A stretch of DNA of 58,883 nucleotides from NCBI GenBank assembly GCA_002428015.1, contig DIZW01000095.1, positions 318 through 59,200 of the forward strand, given 5' to 3'. This stretch comes from Oxalobacteraceae bacterium UBA6018 (GTDB lineage: Bacteria > Pseudomonadota > Gammaproteobacteria > Burkholderiales > Burkholderiaceae_D). Below the pieces are notes generated by a model, which saw only the letters and a list, made by a program, of their open reading frames with translations, was not told where the DNA came from and did no database searches. Of this stretch, positions 7,818-14,999 are shown piece after piece. The translations under genes and the position numbers were made by a program. Positions within the stretch are counted from its first letter, which is position 1. Every line of letters starts with the position of its first letter.

Positions 7818-8153
7818 ATGAACCACCCTGCCGATCAATTCGACGCCGGCGTCATGCGCGCCGCAGCCTCCCAGGCCTGCGGCCTGCTCAAAGTGCTCGC
7901 CAATCCGGACCGTCTGCTGCTGCTGTGCCAGCTCACGCAAGGCCCGCTTTGCGTGAGCGAACTGGAAAGCGCCCTGGGCATCCAACAGCCCACCCTCTCG
8001 CAGCAGCTGGGCGTGCTGCGCGACGAAGCGCTGGTGACGACGCGGCGCGAAGGCAAGCAGATCTTCTACAGCATCGCCAGCGACCAGGCGATGGCGGTCA
8101 TGCAAGTGCTGTACCAACTTTATTGCGTCACACCTAAGGGAGCCACACCATGA
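7818..8153 (+). CDS. bigR: ArsR-family (BigR/SqrR-like) sulfide-responsive repressor
   Basis: 111 residues from the ATG at 7818, preceded by AAGGA; an upstream in-frame ATG would add an unlikely tail. It is a winged-helix ArsR protein: LANPDRLLLLCQL, then LCVSELESALGIQQPTLSQQLGVLRDEALV with the recognition helix, then a wing (TTRREGKQIFYSI). BigR/SqrR regulators release DNA when two cysteines, one in the helix before the recognition helix and one near the C-terminus, form a per- or polysulfide link. Here LCVSEL and the C-terminal LYCVTP supply candidates. The next gene starts within its stop codon, and the whole downstream operon handles sulfide, which supports the assignment. Confidence 0.8.
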   Translation: MNHPADQFDAGVMRAAASQACGLLKVLANPDRLLLLCQLTQGPLCVSELESALGIQQPTLSQQLGVLRDEALVTTRREGKQIFYSIASDQAMAVMQVLYQLYCVTPKGATP

Positions 8154-8581
8154 TGATCGATTGGGCGCACGCCACGCCGCTAGCCTCGTTTGCCGGAGGC
8201 GCCTTGATAGGACTGTCCGCCGCGCTATTCGTTCTGTTCAACGGCCGCATCGCCGGCATCAGCGGCATCCTGGGCGGGCTGCTGCAATGGCCGAAGGGCG
8301 ACATCGCCTGGCGCGTGGCCTTCCTGGCCGGCCTGGTCGGCGCGCCGCTGGTCTACGCCCTGGCCGCGCCGCTGCCGGCCGTGCGGGTGGACGCCGGCAC
8401 CACCACCCTGGTCGTCGCCGGCCTGCTGGTGGGCATCGGCACGCGCTACGGGTCCGGCTGCACCAGCGGGCACGGCGTGTGCGGGCTGTCGCGCCTGTCG
8501 CCACGCTCGCTGGTGGCCACCGGCGCCTTCATGGCGGCCGGCTTCGTCACCGTCTTCATCGTTCGCGCCTTCTTCGCATAA
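8150..8581 (+). CDS. pmpA: YeeE/YedE-type sulfur transporter half, PmpA-like
   Basis: 143 residues, almost entirely transmembrane (about four helices). It has the signature GSGCTSGHGVCGLSRLSPRS in the second half. In YeeE-type transporters such conserved cysteines relay thiosulfate or sulfur through the membrane, and in the PmpA/PmpB type the transporter is split into two short proteins. The ATG overlaps the repressor stop codon, with AAGGGAG upstream. The partner half follows 10 bases after its stop. Confidence 0.85.
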   Translation: MMIDWAHATPLASFAGGALIGLSAALFVLFNGRIAGISGILGGLLQWPKGDIAWRVAFLAGLVGAPLVYALAAPLPAVRVDAGTTTLVVAGLLVGIGTRYGSGCTSGHGVCGLSRLSPRSLVATGAFMAAGFVTVFIVRAFFA

Positions 8582-8591
8582 GGAACACAGC

Positions 8592-9026
8592 ATGCACATC
8601 CTGATCGCACTGATTGTCGGCCTGCTGTTCGGCCTCGGCCTGATCGTCTCCGGCATGACCGATCCGTCCAAGGTGATCGGCTTTCTCGACCTGGCCGGCC
8701 GCTGGAACCCCTCGCTCGCCTTCGTCATGGGCGGCGCCATCCTGGTCGGCCTGGTGGCGTTCCGCTTCGCCGCGCGGCGCGACAGGTCGCTGCTGGGCCA
8801 TGCCATGCGCCTGCCCAGCGGCAGCCTGATCGACCGCCGCCTGGTGCTGGGCAGCCTGGCCTTCGGCGTCGGCTGGGGCCTGGCAGGCTACTGCCCCGGC
8901 CCGGCGCTGGCCTCGCTGGCCAGCGGCGGCGCCAAGCCCCTCATCTTCGGCGCGGCCATGGTCGCCGGCATGGTCATCTTCGAAGTGCTGGAGCGCCTGG
9001 CGGCGCGCCGCCACAAGCCTGCCTGA
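8592..9026 (+). CDS. pmpB: YeeE/YedE-type sulfur transporter half, PmpB-like (DUF6691)
   Basis: 144 residues with four hydrophobic helices. It opens with a glycine-rich GLLFGLGLIVSGMTDPSKVIGFLDLAGRW block, the typical start of YeeE/YedE C-terminal halves. The second conserved block GLAGYCPGPALASL contains the single conserved cysteine. With the preceding gene it would form one complete sulfur-compound channel in the inner membrane. Shine-Dalgarno AAGGAAC precedes the ATG. Direction of transport and true substrate (thiosulfate, persulfide or sulfide) are not visible. Confidence 0.85.
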   Translation: MHILIALIVGLLFGLGLIVSGMTDPSKVIGFLDLAGRWNPSLAFVMGGAILVGLVAFRFAARRDRSLLGHAMRLPSGSLIDRRLVLGSLAFGVGWGLAGYCPGPALASLASGGAKPLIFGAAMVAGMVIFEVLERLAARRHKPA

Positions 9027-9039
9027 TGAGTACCACGCC

Positions 9040-9840
9040 ATGATCACCGTACTCGGACTAGGCCTTGTCGTCGGCATCATCCTGGCGCTGACCGGCGCCG
9101 GCGGCGGCATCCTCGCCGTTCCGCTGCTGGTGTTCGGCATCCAGATGAGCGTGGCCCAGGCCGGCCCCATCGGCCTGCTGGCGGTCGGCATGGCGGCCGC
9201 GCTCGGCGCCGTGCTGGGCCTGCGCCAGGGCATCGTGCGCTACCGCGCCGCCATGCTGATCGCCGCCTCCGGGATGGTGTTCTCGCCGCTGGGCCTGTGG
9301 CTGGCGCGCCGGCTCGACAACCGCTGGCTCAGCGTGCTGTTCGCATTGATCCTGCTGTGGGTGGCCCTGCGCAGCTTTCGCCAGGCCACGCGCGCGCCGA
9401 TCTCCATTCCCGCCGAAGCGCGCGCCGACCAGGCCTGCGCGCGCGACACGGGCACGGGCCGCTTCATCTGGACCAGCCGCTGCGCGCGCTCGCTGGCGCT
9501 GTCGGGCGTGCTCGCCGGTCTCCTGTCCGGCCTGCTCGGGGTCGGCGGCGGCTTCGTCATGGTGCCTGCCCTGCAGCGCTATACCGACCTGGGCATGCAG
9601 GCCGTGGTGGCAACCTCGCTGGCGGTGATCGCCCTGGTGTCGGTCACCGGCGTGGTGGCCAGCGCAGCCACCGGCGGCATGCTGTGGAGCGTGGCGCTGC
9701 CGTTTTCGGCCGGCGCGCTGGCCGGCATGCTGGGCGGGCGCCTGGTGTCGGCGCGCCTGGCCGGCCCGCACCTGCAGATCGGCTTCGCCATCGTCTCGGC
9801 CGCCGTCGCCGTCGGCATGATCGTCAAGGCGGCACTATGA
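9040..9840 (+). CDS. TauE/SafE family sulfite/organosulfonate exporter
   Basis: 266 residues, about eight transmembrane segments in two repeats, each with a glycine-rich motif (TGAGGGILAVPLLVF near residue 20 and LLGVGGGFVMVPAL near residue 170). These paired motifs define TauE/SafE (DUF81) anion exporters. In BigR-type operons this protein is thought to export sulfite made by the persulfide dioxygenase. A hydrophilic loop with two cysteines (DQACARD, SRCARS) lies between the repeats. It sits 13 bases after pmpB and 32 bases before the dioxygenase gene. Confidence 0.85.
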   Translation: MITVLGLGLVVGIILALTGAGGGILAVPLLVFGIQMSVAQAGPIGLLAVGMAAALGAVLGLRQGIVRYRAAMLIAASGMVFSPLGLWLARRLDNRWLSVLFALILLWVALRSFRQATRAPISIPAEARADQACARDTGTGRFIWTSRCARSLALSGVLAGLLSGLLGVGGGFVMVPALQRYTDLGMQAVVATSLAVIALVSVTGVVASAATGGMLWSVALPFSAGALAGMLGGRLVSARLAGPHLQIGFAIVSAAVAVGMIVKAAL

Positions 9841-9872
9841 ATTGCCCACCCCGTCCCATTGGAGAATCCGTC

Positions 9873-10574
9873 ATGAATGTCAATCCCATCCAGCTGTTCG
9901 ACGTCGAATCGTCGACCTTCACCTACATCCTGGTGGCCGACGACGAGCGCACCGCCGTCATCATCGATCCGGTCGAGCGCCACTGGGAACGCGATCTGCT
10001 GCACCTGCGCCGCCTCGACCTGACCCTGGCCTACGTGCTCGAGACCCACGCGCACGCCGACCATGTGACCTCGGCCGGCAGGCTGCGCGAGCTGACCGGC
10101 GCGCGCGCCGCCGTGCCTTCCGGCTGCGGCATCGCGCCGGCCGAGGTGCAGCTCAACGATGGCGACATCATCCGCTTCGGTGCGAACGACGCGATCGCGG
10201 TGCTGCACACGCCCGGCCACACCGCGGGCAGCGTCAGCTACGTCTGGCGCGGCAACGTGTTCAGCGGCGACACCCTGCTCATCGACGGTTGCGGGCGCAC
10301 CGATTTCCAGAGCGGCAGCGCGACCGCCCTGTACGACAGTATCGTCGGCAAGCTGTTCGCCCTGCCCGACGCGAACCGCATGTGGCCCGGCCATGACTAC
10401 AAGGGCCAGTCGGTATCGACGATCGGCTGGGAGAAGCGGCACAACGCGCGCGTCGCCAACCGCAGCCGGGAGGAATTCGTCGCCATCATGGGCGCGCTCA
10501 ACCTGCCCAAGCCGAAGCTGATCGATATCGCGGTGCCGGCCAACCAGAACCTGGGCCTTCCCCATGGCGCATGA
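9873..10574 (+). CDS. blh: Persulfide dioxygenase, ETHE1/Blh-like metallo-beta-lactamase fold
   Basis: 233 residues. Metal-binding motifs of the fold are complete: THAHADH at about residues 55-61, HTPGHTAGS, FSGDTLLI and WPGHDY. The ETHE1-type signature GCGRTDFQSGSA is present, which separates persulfide dioxygenases from glyoxalase II. The enzyme oxidises glutathione persulfide to sulfite with iron. GGAG lies nine bases before the ATG at 9873. It follows the putative sulfite exporter, forming a coherent sulfide-oxidation pathway; no sulfide:quinone reductase gene is visible in the window. The last 11 bases overlap the methyltransferase gene. Confidence 0.88.
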   Translation: MNVNPIQLFDVESSTFTYILVADDERTAVIIDPVERHWERDLLHLRRLDLTLAYVLETHAHADHVTSAGRLRELTGARAAVPSGCGIAPAEVQLNDGDIIRFGANDAIAVLHTPGHTAGSVSYVWRGNVFSGDTLLIDGCGRTDFQSGSATALYDSIVGKLFALPDANRMWPGHDYKGQSVSTIGWEKRHNARVANRSREEFVAIMGALNLPKPKLIDIAVPANQNLGLPHGA

Positions 10575-11199
10575 CGGCGGCTTCAGCGCCGCGGCGCGCA
10601 CCTGGGACGCGCGCTTCGACAAGCCGGCCTACGTGTTCGGCATCGAACCGAACGCCTACCTGGCCAGCCAGCGCGCCGTGCTGGCCGGCGCGGCGTCGGC
10701 GCTGGCCGTGGCCGACGGCGAAGGCAGGAACAGCGTGTGGCTGGCGCAGCAAGGCCTGCGCGTGGACGCTTTCGACGTCTCCCCGGTCGGGGTGGCCAAG
10801 GCGGCCGAGCTGGCGCGCGGCGCCGGGGTCGCGGTGGACCTGCATGTGAGCAGTTGCGACAGCTGGACCTGGCGGCGCGAGGCCTACGACGTCGTGGCCG
10901 CGATCTTCGTCCAGTTCGCGCCGCCGGACATGCGGCAACGCCTGTTCGCCAACATCGAGGCCACGCTCAAGCCGGGCGGCCACCTCATCTTGCAGGGCTA
11001 TACGCCGCGCCAGCTCGAGTATAAGACCGGCGGCCCGGGCGTGCTGGAGCACCTGTACACGGAGGCGATGCTGCGCGAAGCCTTCGCCGGCTTCGAGATC
11101 GTCGACCTGCGCGCCTACGACAGCGTGCTGGCCGAGGGCACGGGCCACGTCGGGCGCTCCGCCCTGATCGGGATGGTGGCGCGCAAGCCGCTGGCCTGA
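10564..11199 (+). CDS. Class I SAM-dependent methyltransferase (TehB-like)
   Basis: 211 residues, cytoplasmic. Rossmann motifs: ALAVADGEGRNSVWLAQQG (motif I, with DGEGRN in place of the usual glycine-rich loop), VDAFDVSPVGVAKA (acidic end of strand two) and YDVVAAIFVQFAPP (motif IV). TPRQLEYKTGGPG in the C-terminal half is typical of the TehB/thiol-methyltransferase-like group. It begins 11 bases inside the persulfide dioxygenase gene, so it is translated as part of the sulfide operon. An S-methyltransferase role acting on sulfide or a persulfide-derived thiol is plausible from context, but unproven. Confidence 0.75.
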   Translation: MAHDGGFSAAARTWDARFDKPAYVFGIEPNAYLASQRAVLAGAASALAVADGEGRNSVWLAQQGLRVDAFDVSPVGVAKAAELARGAGVAVDLHVSSCDSWTWRREAYDVVAAIFVQFAPPDMRQRLFANIEATLKPGGHLILQGYTPRQLEYKTGGPGVLEHLYTEAMLREAFAGFEIVDLRAYDSVLAEGTGHVGRSALIGMVARKPLA

Positions 11200-11200
11200 T

Positions 11201-11216
11201 AGCGGCGGCCGCTTTT
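11201..11216 (+). terminator. Rho-independent terminator of the sulfide operon
   Basis: AGCGG-CGG-CCGCT hairpin followed by TTT, starting two bases after the methyltransferase stop. The stem is only 5 bp but all strong pairs, and the T run is short. Its position at the end of the operon and before an opposing gene supports the call. Confidence 0.5.
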
Positions 11217-11248
11217 CAGCGCCATGCCGGCGCCGCGCCACCTGTCGA

Positions 11249-11935
11249 TCACACCGGCGGGCCGAGTGCACGCCGCAGCGCCTGCTCCCCCTGCGTCGTG
11301 AATCGCACGACACGCGAGCCCGGTTCGCGCGATGCCCAGCCCAGCGCGAGCACGCGCGCCAGCAGGGCCGCACCCAGCGCACCGGCGAGGTGGTGGCGGC
11401 GTTCGCTCCAATCCAGGCAGGTGCGGCAGAACACCCGCCGAGACACGCGCAGCGCCGCCGCGTCGATGCCCAGCGCCGCGAACCAGGCCTTGCCGGCGGC
11501 GGTCAGCTCCAGCCCATCGCCAGCCAGCGCCAGCGCCTGGCGCTCGCGCAGGCCGTCGAACACCAGCACCCCAAGCTCGCCGGCCAGGTGGTCGTAGCAC
11601 ACGCGCGCGCGGCGCATGGCCGGGTCGCGCGTGCTGCCCAGCAGGCGCACCGCGCCGGCCCGGAACGCCACCCCCATCAAGGATTCGAGCAGGTGCGCCA
11701 CGTCGTCGTCGGCCAGGCTGAAATAGCGGTGGCGGCCCTGGGCCTGCACCGCCAGCAGGCCGGCGTCGACCAGCTTGGCCAGATGGCCGCTGATGGTCTG
11801 CTTGGTGACGTTGGCCGCCAGCGCCAGTTCGGTCGCGGTCAGCGCGCGGCCTCCCATGAGGGCGGTGAGCACGTCGGCGCGCGCGTGATCGCCGATCAGG
11901 GCGGCGATCTTAACGATGTCGGGGCCGTCTTTCAT
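11249..11935 (-). CDS. ArsR-type winged-helix repressor with C-terminal domain
   Basis: 228 residues. The N-terminal 90 residues form the HTH (IVKIAALIGDHARADVLTALMGG, ATELALAANVTKQTISGHLAKLVDAGLL, then a wing with GRHRYFSL). The remaining 135 residues are an extra domain with several cysteines (ARVCYDHL, RRVFCRTCLDWSERRHHLAG); the CRTCLDWSERRHH cluster could bind metal or respond to oxidants. The gene is divergent from the NIPSNAP and ABM genes, and its start codon lies within a perfect 8-bp-arm palindrome (11934-11957), so autoregulation and control of that pair are likely. Ligand unknown. Confidence 0.8.
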   Translation of the reverse strand: MKDGPDIVKIAALIGDHARADVLTALMGGRALTATELALAANVTKQTISGHLAKLVDAGLLAVQAQGRHRYFSLADDDVAHLLESLMGVAFRAGAVRLLGSTRDPAMRRARVCYDHLAGELGVLVFDGLRERQALALAGDGLELTAAGKAWFAALGIDAAALRVSRRVFCRTCLDWSERRHHLAGALGAALLARVLALGWASREPGSRVVRFTTQGEQALRRALGPPV

Positions 11936-11957
11936 GGTTCGATCCTAGCCGAACCAT
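11934..11957. promoter_or_regulatory. Operator palindrome for the ArsR-type repressor
   Basis: ATGGTTCG at 11934-11941 and CGAACCAT at 11950-11957 are exact reverse complements separated by eight bases. The site overlaps the repressor's own start codon and lies 57 bases before the ATG of the divergent NIPSNAP gene. This is the expected location for an autoregulatory operator. Confidence 0.65.
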
Positions 11958-12013
11958 CTTTCGCACACAAGGCGTATCGTCCGTGGCATCGACCAACCAC
12001 CGGGAGCCCCGCC

Positions 12014-12352
12014 ATGAACATCACCTGCGTCATCCGCTACGAAATCGACCCTTTCCAGCGCGACGCGTTTCGCGCCTACGCCGAGAACTGGGGCAGCATC
12101 ATTCCGCGCTGCGGCGGCCATCTAGTCGGGTACTTTCTTCCCCACGAAGGCAGCAACAACGTGGCCTGGGGGATGATCGCCTTCGACAGCCTGGCCGCCT
12201 ACGAGCGCTACCGGGCGCGCCTGCGCGCCGACGCCGAGGGGCGCCGCAACTTCGACATGGCGCAACAGCAGCGCTTCATCCTGCGCGAGGAGCGCAGCTT
12301 CGTGGAGAACGTCGCCGGCACCTTCGGCGTCCCGGCCCGGGAGGCGGCGTGA
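12014..12352 (+). CDS. NIPSNAP family protein
   Basis: 112 residues forming a single ferredoxin-like alpha+beta domain. The opening ITCVIRYEIDPFQRDAFRAYAENWGSIIPRCGGHLVGYFLPHEG, with the asparagine/tryptophan turn and the GxLVGYF strand, is typical of bacterial NIPSNAP proteins, small dimeric proteins often linked to oxidative or electrophile stress. GGGAG lies upstream of the ATG. The last codon overlaps the GTG start of the ABM gene, so the pair is co-translated. Likely repressed by the adjacent ArsR-type protein. Confidence 0.8.
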   Translation: MNITCVIRYEIDPFQRDAFRAYAENWGSIIPRCGGHLVGYFLPHEGSNNVAWGMIAFDSLAAYERYRARLRADAEGRRNFDMAQQQRFILREERSFVENVAGTFGVPAREAA

Positions 12353-12696
12353 TCGCCGTGATCTTCGAGGTCGTGGCGCAGCCGGGGCGCACCGGGGACT
12401 ACCTGGACGCGGCGGCGGCGCTGCGCCCGCTGCTCGACGAGATTGACGGCTTCATGTCGATCGAGCGCTTCGAAAGCCTCGCCACGCCCGGCAAACTGCT
12501 GTCGCTCTCGTTTTGGCGCGACGAGGAGGCGGTGCGCCAGTGGCGCGCGCTGGAAGCGCATCGCGCGGCCCAGGCCCAGGGCCGCGCCGGCGTGTTCGCC
12601 GACTATCGCCTGCGCGTGGCGGCCGTGCTGCGCGACTACGGCATGCATGAGCGCGCACAGGCGCCCGACGATTCACGCCGCGCGCACGGCGCCTGA
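12349..12696 (+). CDS. Antibiotic biosynthesis monooxygenase (ABM) domain protein
   Basis: 115 residues starting at a GTG that overlaps the preceding stop (GTGA). The protein opens MIAVIFEVVAQPGRTGDYLDAAAALRPLLDEIDG and continues FMSIERFESLATPGKLLSLSFWRDEEAVRQWRALEAHR. This is the ABM dimeric alpha/beta-barrel pattern with the conserved FWRDEEAVxxWR motif. Relatives act as heme-degrading or quinone-forming oxygenases, but most are uncharacterised. Co-translation with a NIPSNAP protein of related fold suggests that the two may work on the same substrate. Confidence 0.8.
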   Translation: MIAVIFEVVAQPGRTGDYLDAAAALRPLLDEIDGFMSIERFESLATPGKLLSLSFWRDEEAVRQWRALEAHRAAQAQGRAGVFADYRLRVAAVLRDYGMHERAQAPDDSRRAHGA

Positions 12697-12702
12697 GAGG
12701 CT

Positions 12703-13398
12703 TTAGGCGAGCGCCAGCGTCTCTAGCCAGGCCAGCACCACCTCGGCCAGGGGGCCCGGCGCTTCGATCGGGATCATGTGGCCGCTGCCCTCGATGATTG
12801 CCAGCGTCGAGCCGGCGATGCCGGCGTGCAGTTCCTCGGCCTCCTCGCGGCTGCGCAGCTGGTCTTGGGCGGCCGCGACGATCAGGGTCGGACAGGCGAT
12901 CTCGCCCAGCCGTTCGCGGTCGCCCGGCCGCTCCAGCTGCGACTGGCGGCGGAACACCTCGCCGCCCAGGCGCGCGCCCATCGCGCGCACGCGCCCGACC
13001 AGGGCACCGTTGTCGCGCTGGGCCGGATGCAGCGAGGAGATCACGGCGGCACGGCTGAGGCCCCCGAACGACAGCGCGGGCGCGGCATGGGCGATCGCGC
13101 CCTTGGCCTGGCGCAAGGCCGGGGTGTCGGGGCGCGCCGAGGTGGCGATGAGCACCAGCGCCCGCACCCGCGACGGCGCCATGCGCGCCAGCTCGCGCGC
13201 CACGTAGCCGCCCATGGAAAAGCCGACCAGGATGAACGACGGCGGCGCGGCGGCCAGCGCGCGCCGCGCCATCGCCTCGATCGCGTTGTCATGACGCAGG
13301 TCCGCATGCAGGACCGGCCCGAAGCGCTCGAATCGGCCAGCCACGTCGTCCCAGAGCGTCTCGTCGGCCATGAAGCCGGGGATAAGCAAGATTGGCAT
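12703..13398 (-). CDS. Alpha/beta hydrolase
   Basis: 231 residues from the ATG at 13398. The fold is complete: LLIPGFMADETLWD (oxyanion region), nucleophile elbow GFSMGGYVA with Ser at about residue 80, an acid in AAAQDQLRSREEAEELHAGI, and catalytic His in EGSGHMIPIEAP. The short length and small lid suggest an esterase or lactonase/C-C hydrolase of the BioH/MenH-like type. There is no signal peptide, so it is cytoplasmic. Neighbours give no substrate clue. Confidence 0.85.
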   Translation of the reverse strand: MPILLIPGFMADETLWDDVAGRFERFGPVLHADLRHDNAIEAMARRALAAAPPSFILVGFSMGGYVARELARMAPSRVRALVLIATSARPDTPALRQAKGAIAHAAPALSFGGLSRAAVISSLHPAQRDNGALVGRVRAMGARLGGEVFRRQSQLERPGDRERLGEIACPTLIVAAAQDQLRSREEAEELHAGIAGSTLAIIEGSGHMIPIEAPGPLAEVVLAWLETLALA

Positions 13399-13631
13399 GG
13401 CGCCATGATAACAAATGGCCGCGCACTGCAAGCAACCAAAAGTTGTCGCTTGCATATCGCGTTGTTTTAAGCATAGCCAATTCGATCCAACGCGCGCCGC
13501 CGCACCCGGTTCTTTGTTAGAACTCCCGCAACACAACATTTTGCCCTGCCGGCGTGGACGGGGCGCGCTCGTTCGCCGCACCCGGCGCGCGCGAGATGAG
13601 GCAATACGGCCTGCCGCAACGAGATCCAAAC

Positions 13632-14984
13632 ATGACCGAAGCTTCAACGCCAACCGCTACACTGCTGGCCAGCGCCGCCTTCGTCGACCTGCTGCTCGAC
13701 GCCGTGTGCGTGGTCGACCGTCATGGCCGCTTCGTCTTCGTCAGCGCCGCCTGCGAGCGCATTCTCGGCTACACCCCGGCTGAACTGGTGGGCCGCCAGA
13801 TGCTCGACCTGGTGTACCGGGAGGATAGGGCGCGCACCCTGGAGGCCGCCGGCAAGGTCATGGGCGGATTCGAACAACTGCATTTCGAGAACCGCTATGT
13901 GCGCAAGGACGGCCAACTGGTCGACATCATGTGGTCGGCGCGCTGGTACGAGGCCGAGCAGGTGCGTATCGCGGTGGCGCGCGACATCACCGCCGCCAAG
14001 CGCACCGCCTCGATCCAGGCTGCCACCTACGCCATTTCCGAGGCGGCCCACGCGGCCGGGGATGTACTGGCCCTGATCGGGCAGGTGCACCGGATCGTCG
14101 CCGGTCTGCTGCCCGCGCCCGGCTTCGCGGTCGCGCTCAAGCCGGAGAACGGCGCGGACCTGGCCTTCGCCTACCGCCGCACCGAGGGCGGCCAGGCCGA
14201 CACCCTGGCCGAAGGGGCGGCGCTGGCCCTGTGCGCCGAGGTGGTGCGCTCGCGCCAGCCGCTGCTGGTCGCGCCATCCACGCTGGGTGCGCTGGAACCG
14301 GCCCTGGCCGCCCCGGGGCTGCATCACTGGCTCGGGGTGCCGCTCGACTGCGACGACGCGACCATCGGCGTGCTGTGCCTGCAGGGCGAGAAGGACGGCC
14401 CGGCCTTCGCCGACGCCGACCGCGACCTGCTCGCCTTTATCTCGACCCAGGTGGCCACCGCCATCCAGCGCAAGCAGCTGCACGAGCAATTGACGCGCAT
14501 GGCGCAGTACGACGCGCTGACAGGCTTGCCCAACCGGCGCCTGCTGGGCGACCGCCTGGACAATGCGCTGGCGCGGGCGCGCCGCCAGCCCGGCCGCCTG
14601 TGCGTGATTTTCATCGATCTCAACGAATTCAAGGAGATCAACGACGCCTTCGGCCACGCCACCGGCGACGCGGTGCTGGCCGAGGTGGCGGCGCGCCTGC
14701 GCCGCTGCGTGCGCGACGCCGACACGGTGGCGCGCATGGGCGGCGACGAGTTCGTGGTGCTGCTCGACGACCTGCGCGATCCCAGCCAGGCCGGCGTGGT
14801 GGTGGAGAAGATCCGCCAGGCCCTGGCGCCGCCGCTGCCGATCGGCCGCGGGCGCGACCTGACGATGGTCGCCAGCGTCGGCGTGGCCAACTATCCCGAG
14901 GATGGCGACGACAGCGAGCAGCTGTTGCGCCATGCCGACGAGGCCATGTACGAGGAGAAAAAGCGCGTGGCGCGGCGCCGCTGA
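13632..14984 (+). CDS. PAS-GAF-GGDEF diguanylate cyclase
   Basis: 450 residues, soluble. A PAS domain spans about residues 15-125 (VDRHGRFVFVSAACERILGYTPAELVGRQ, with a PAC tail IAVARDITAAKR). A GAF-like domain follows at about 140-285 (LGVPLDCDDATIGVLCLQGE). GGDEF is at about 290-450, with DALTGLPNRRLLGDRL and an intact active site MGGDEF near residue 370. It is predicted to make cyclic di-GMP in response to a ligand or redox signal sensed by PAS/GAF. No RxxD inhibitory site is obvious upstream of GGDEF. The ATG at 13632 is chosen because MTEAST starts just before the PAS domain; the Shine-Dalgarno is weak. Confidence 0.88.
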   Translation: MTEASTPTATLLASAAFVDLLLDAVCVVDRHGRFVFVSAACERILGYTPAELVGRQMLDLVYREDRARTLEAAGKVMGGFEQLHFENRYVRKDGQLVDIMWSARWYEAEQVRIAVARDITAAKRTASIQAATYAISEAAHAAGDVLALIGQVHRIVAGLLPAPGFAVALKPENGADLAFAYRRTEGGQADTLAEGAALALCAEVVRSRQPLLVAPSTLGALEPALAAPGLHHWLGVPLDCDDATIGVLCLQGEKDGPAFADADRDLLAFISTQVATAIQRKQLHEQLTRMAQYDALTGLPNRRLLGDRLDNALARARRQPGRLCVIFIDLNEFKEINDAFGHATGDAVLAEVAARLRRCVRDADTVARMGGDEFVVLLDDLRDPSQAGVVVEKIRQALAPPLPIGRGRDLTMVASVGVANYPEDGDDSEQLLRHADEAMYEEKKRVARRR

Positions 14985-14999
14985 CGGCGGCACGCGCCG

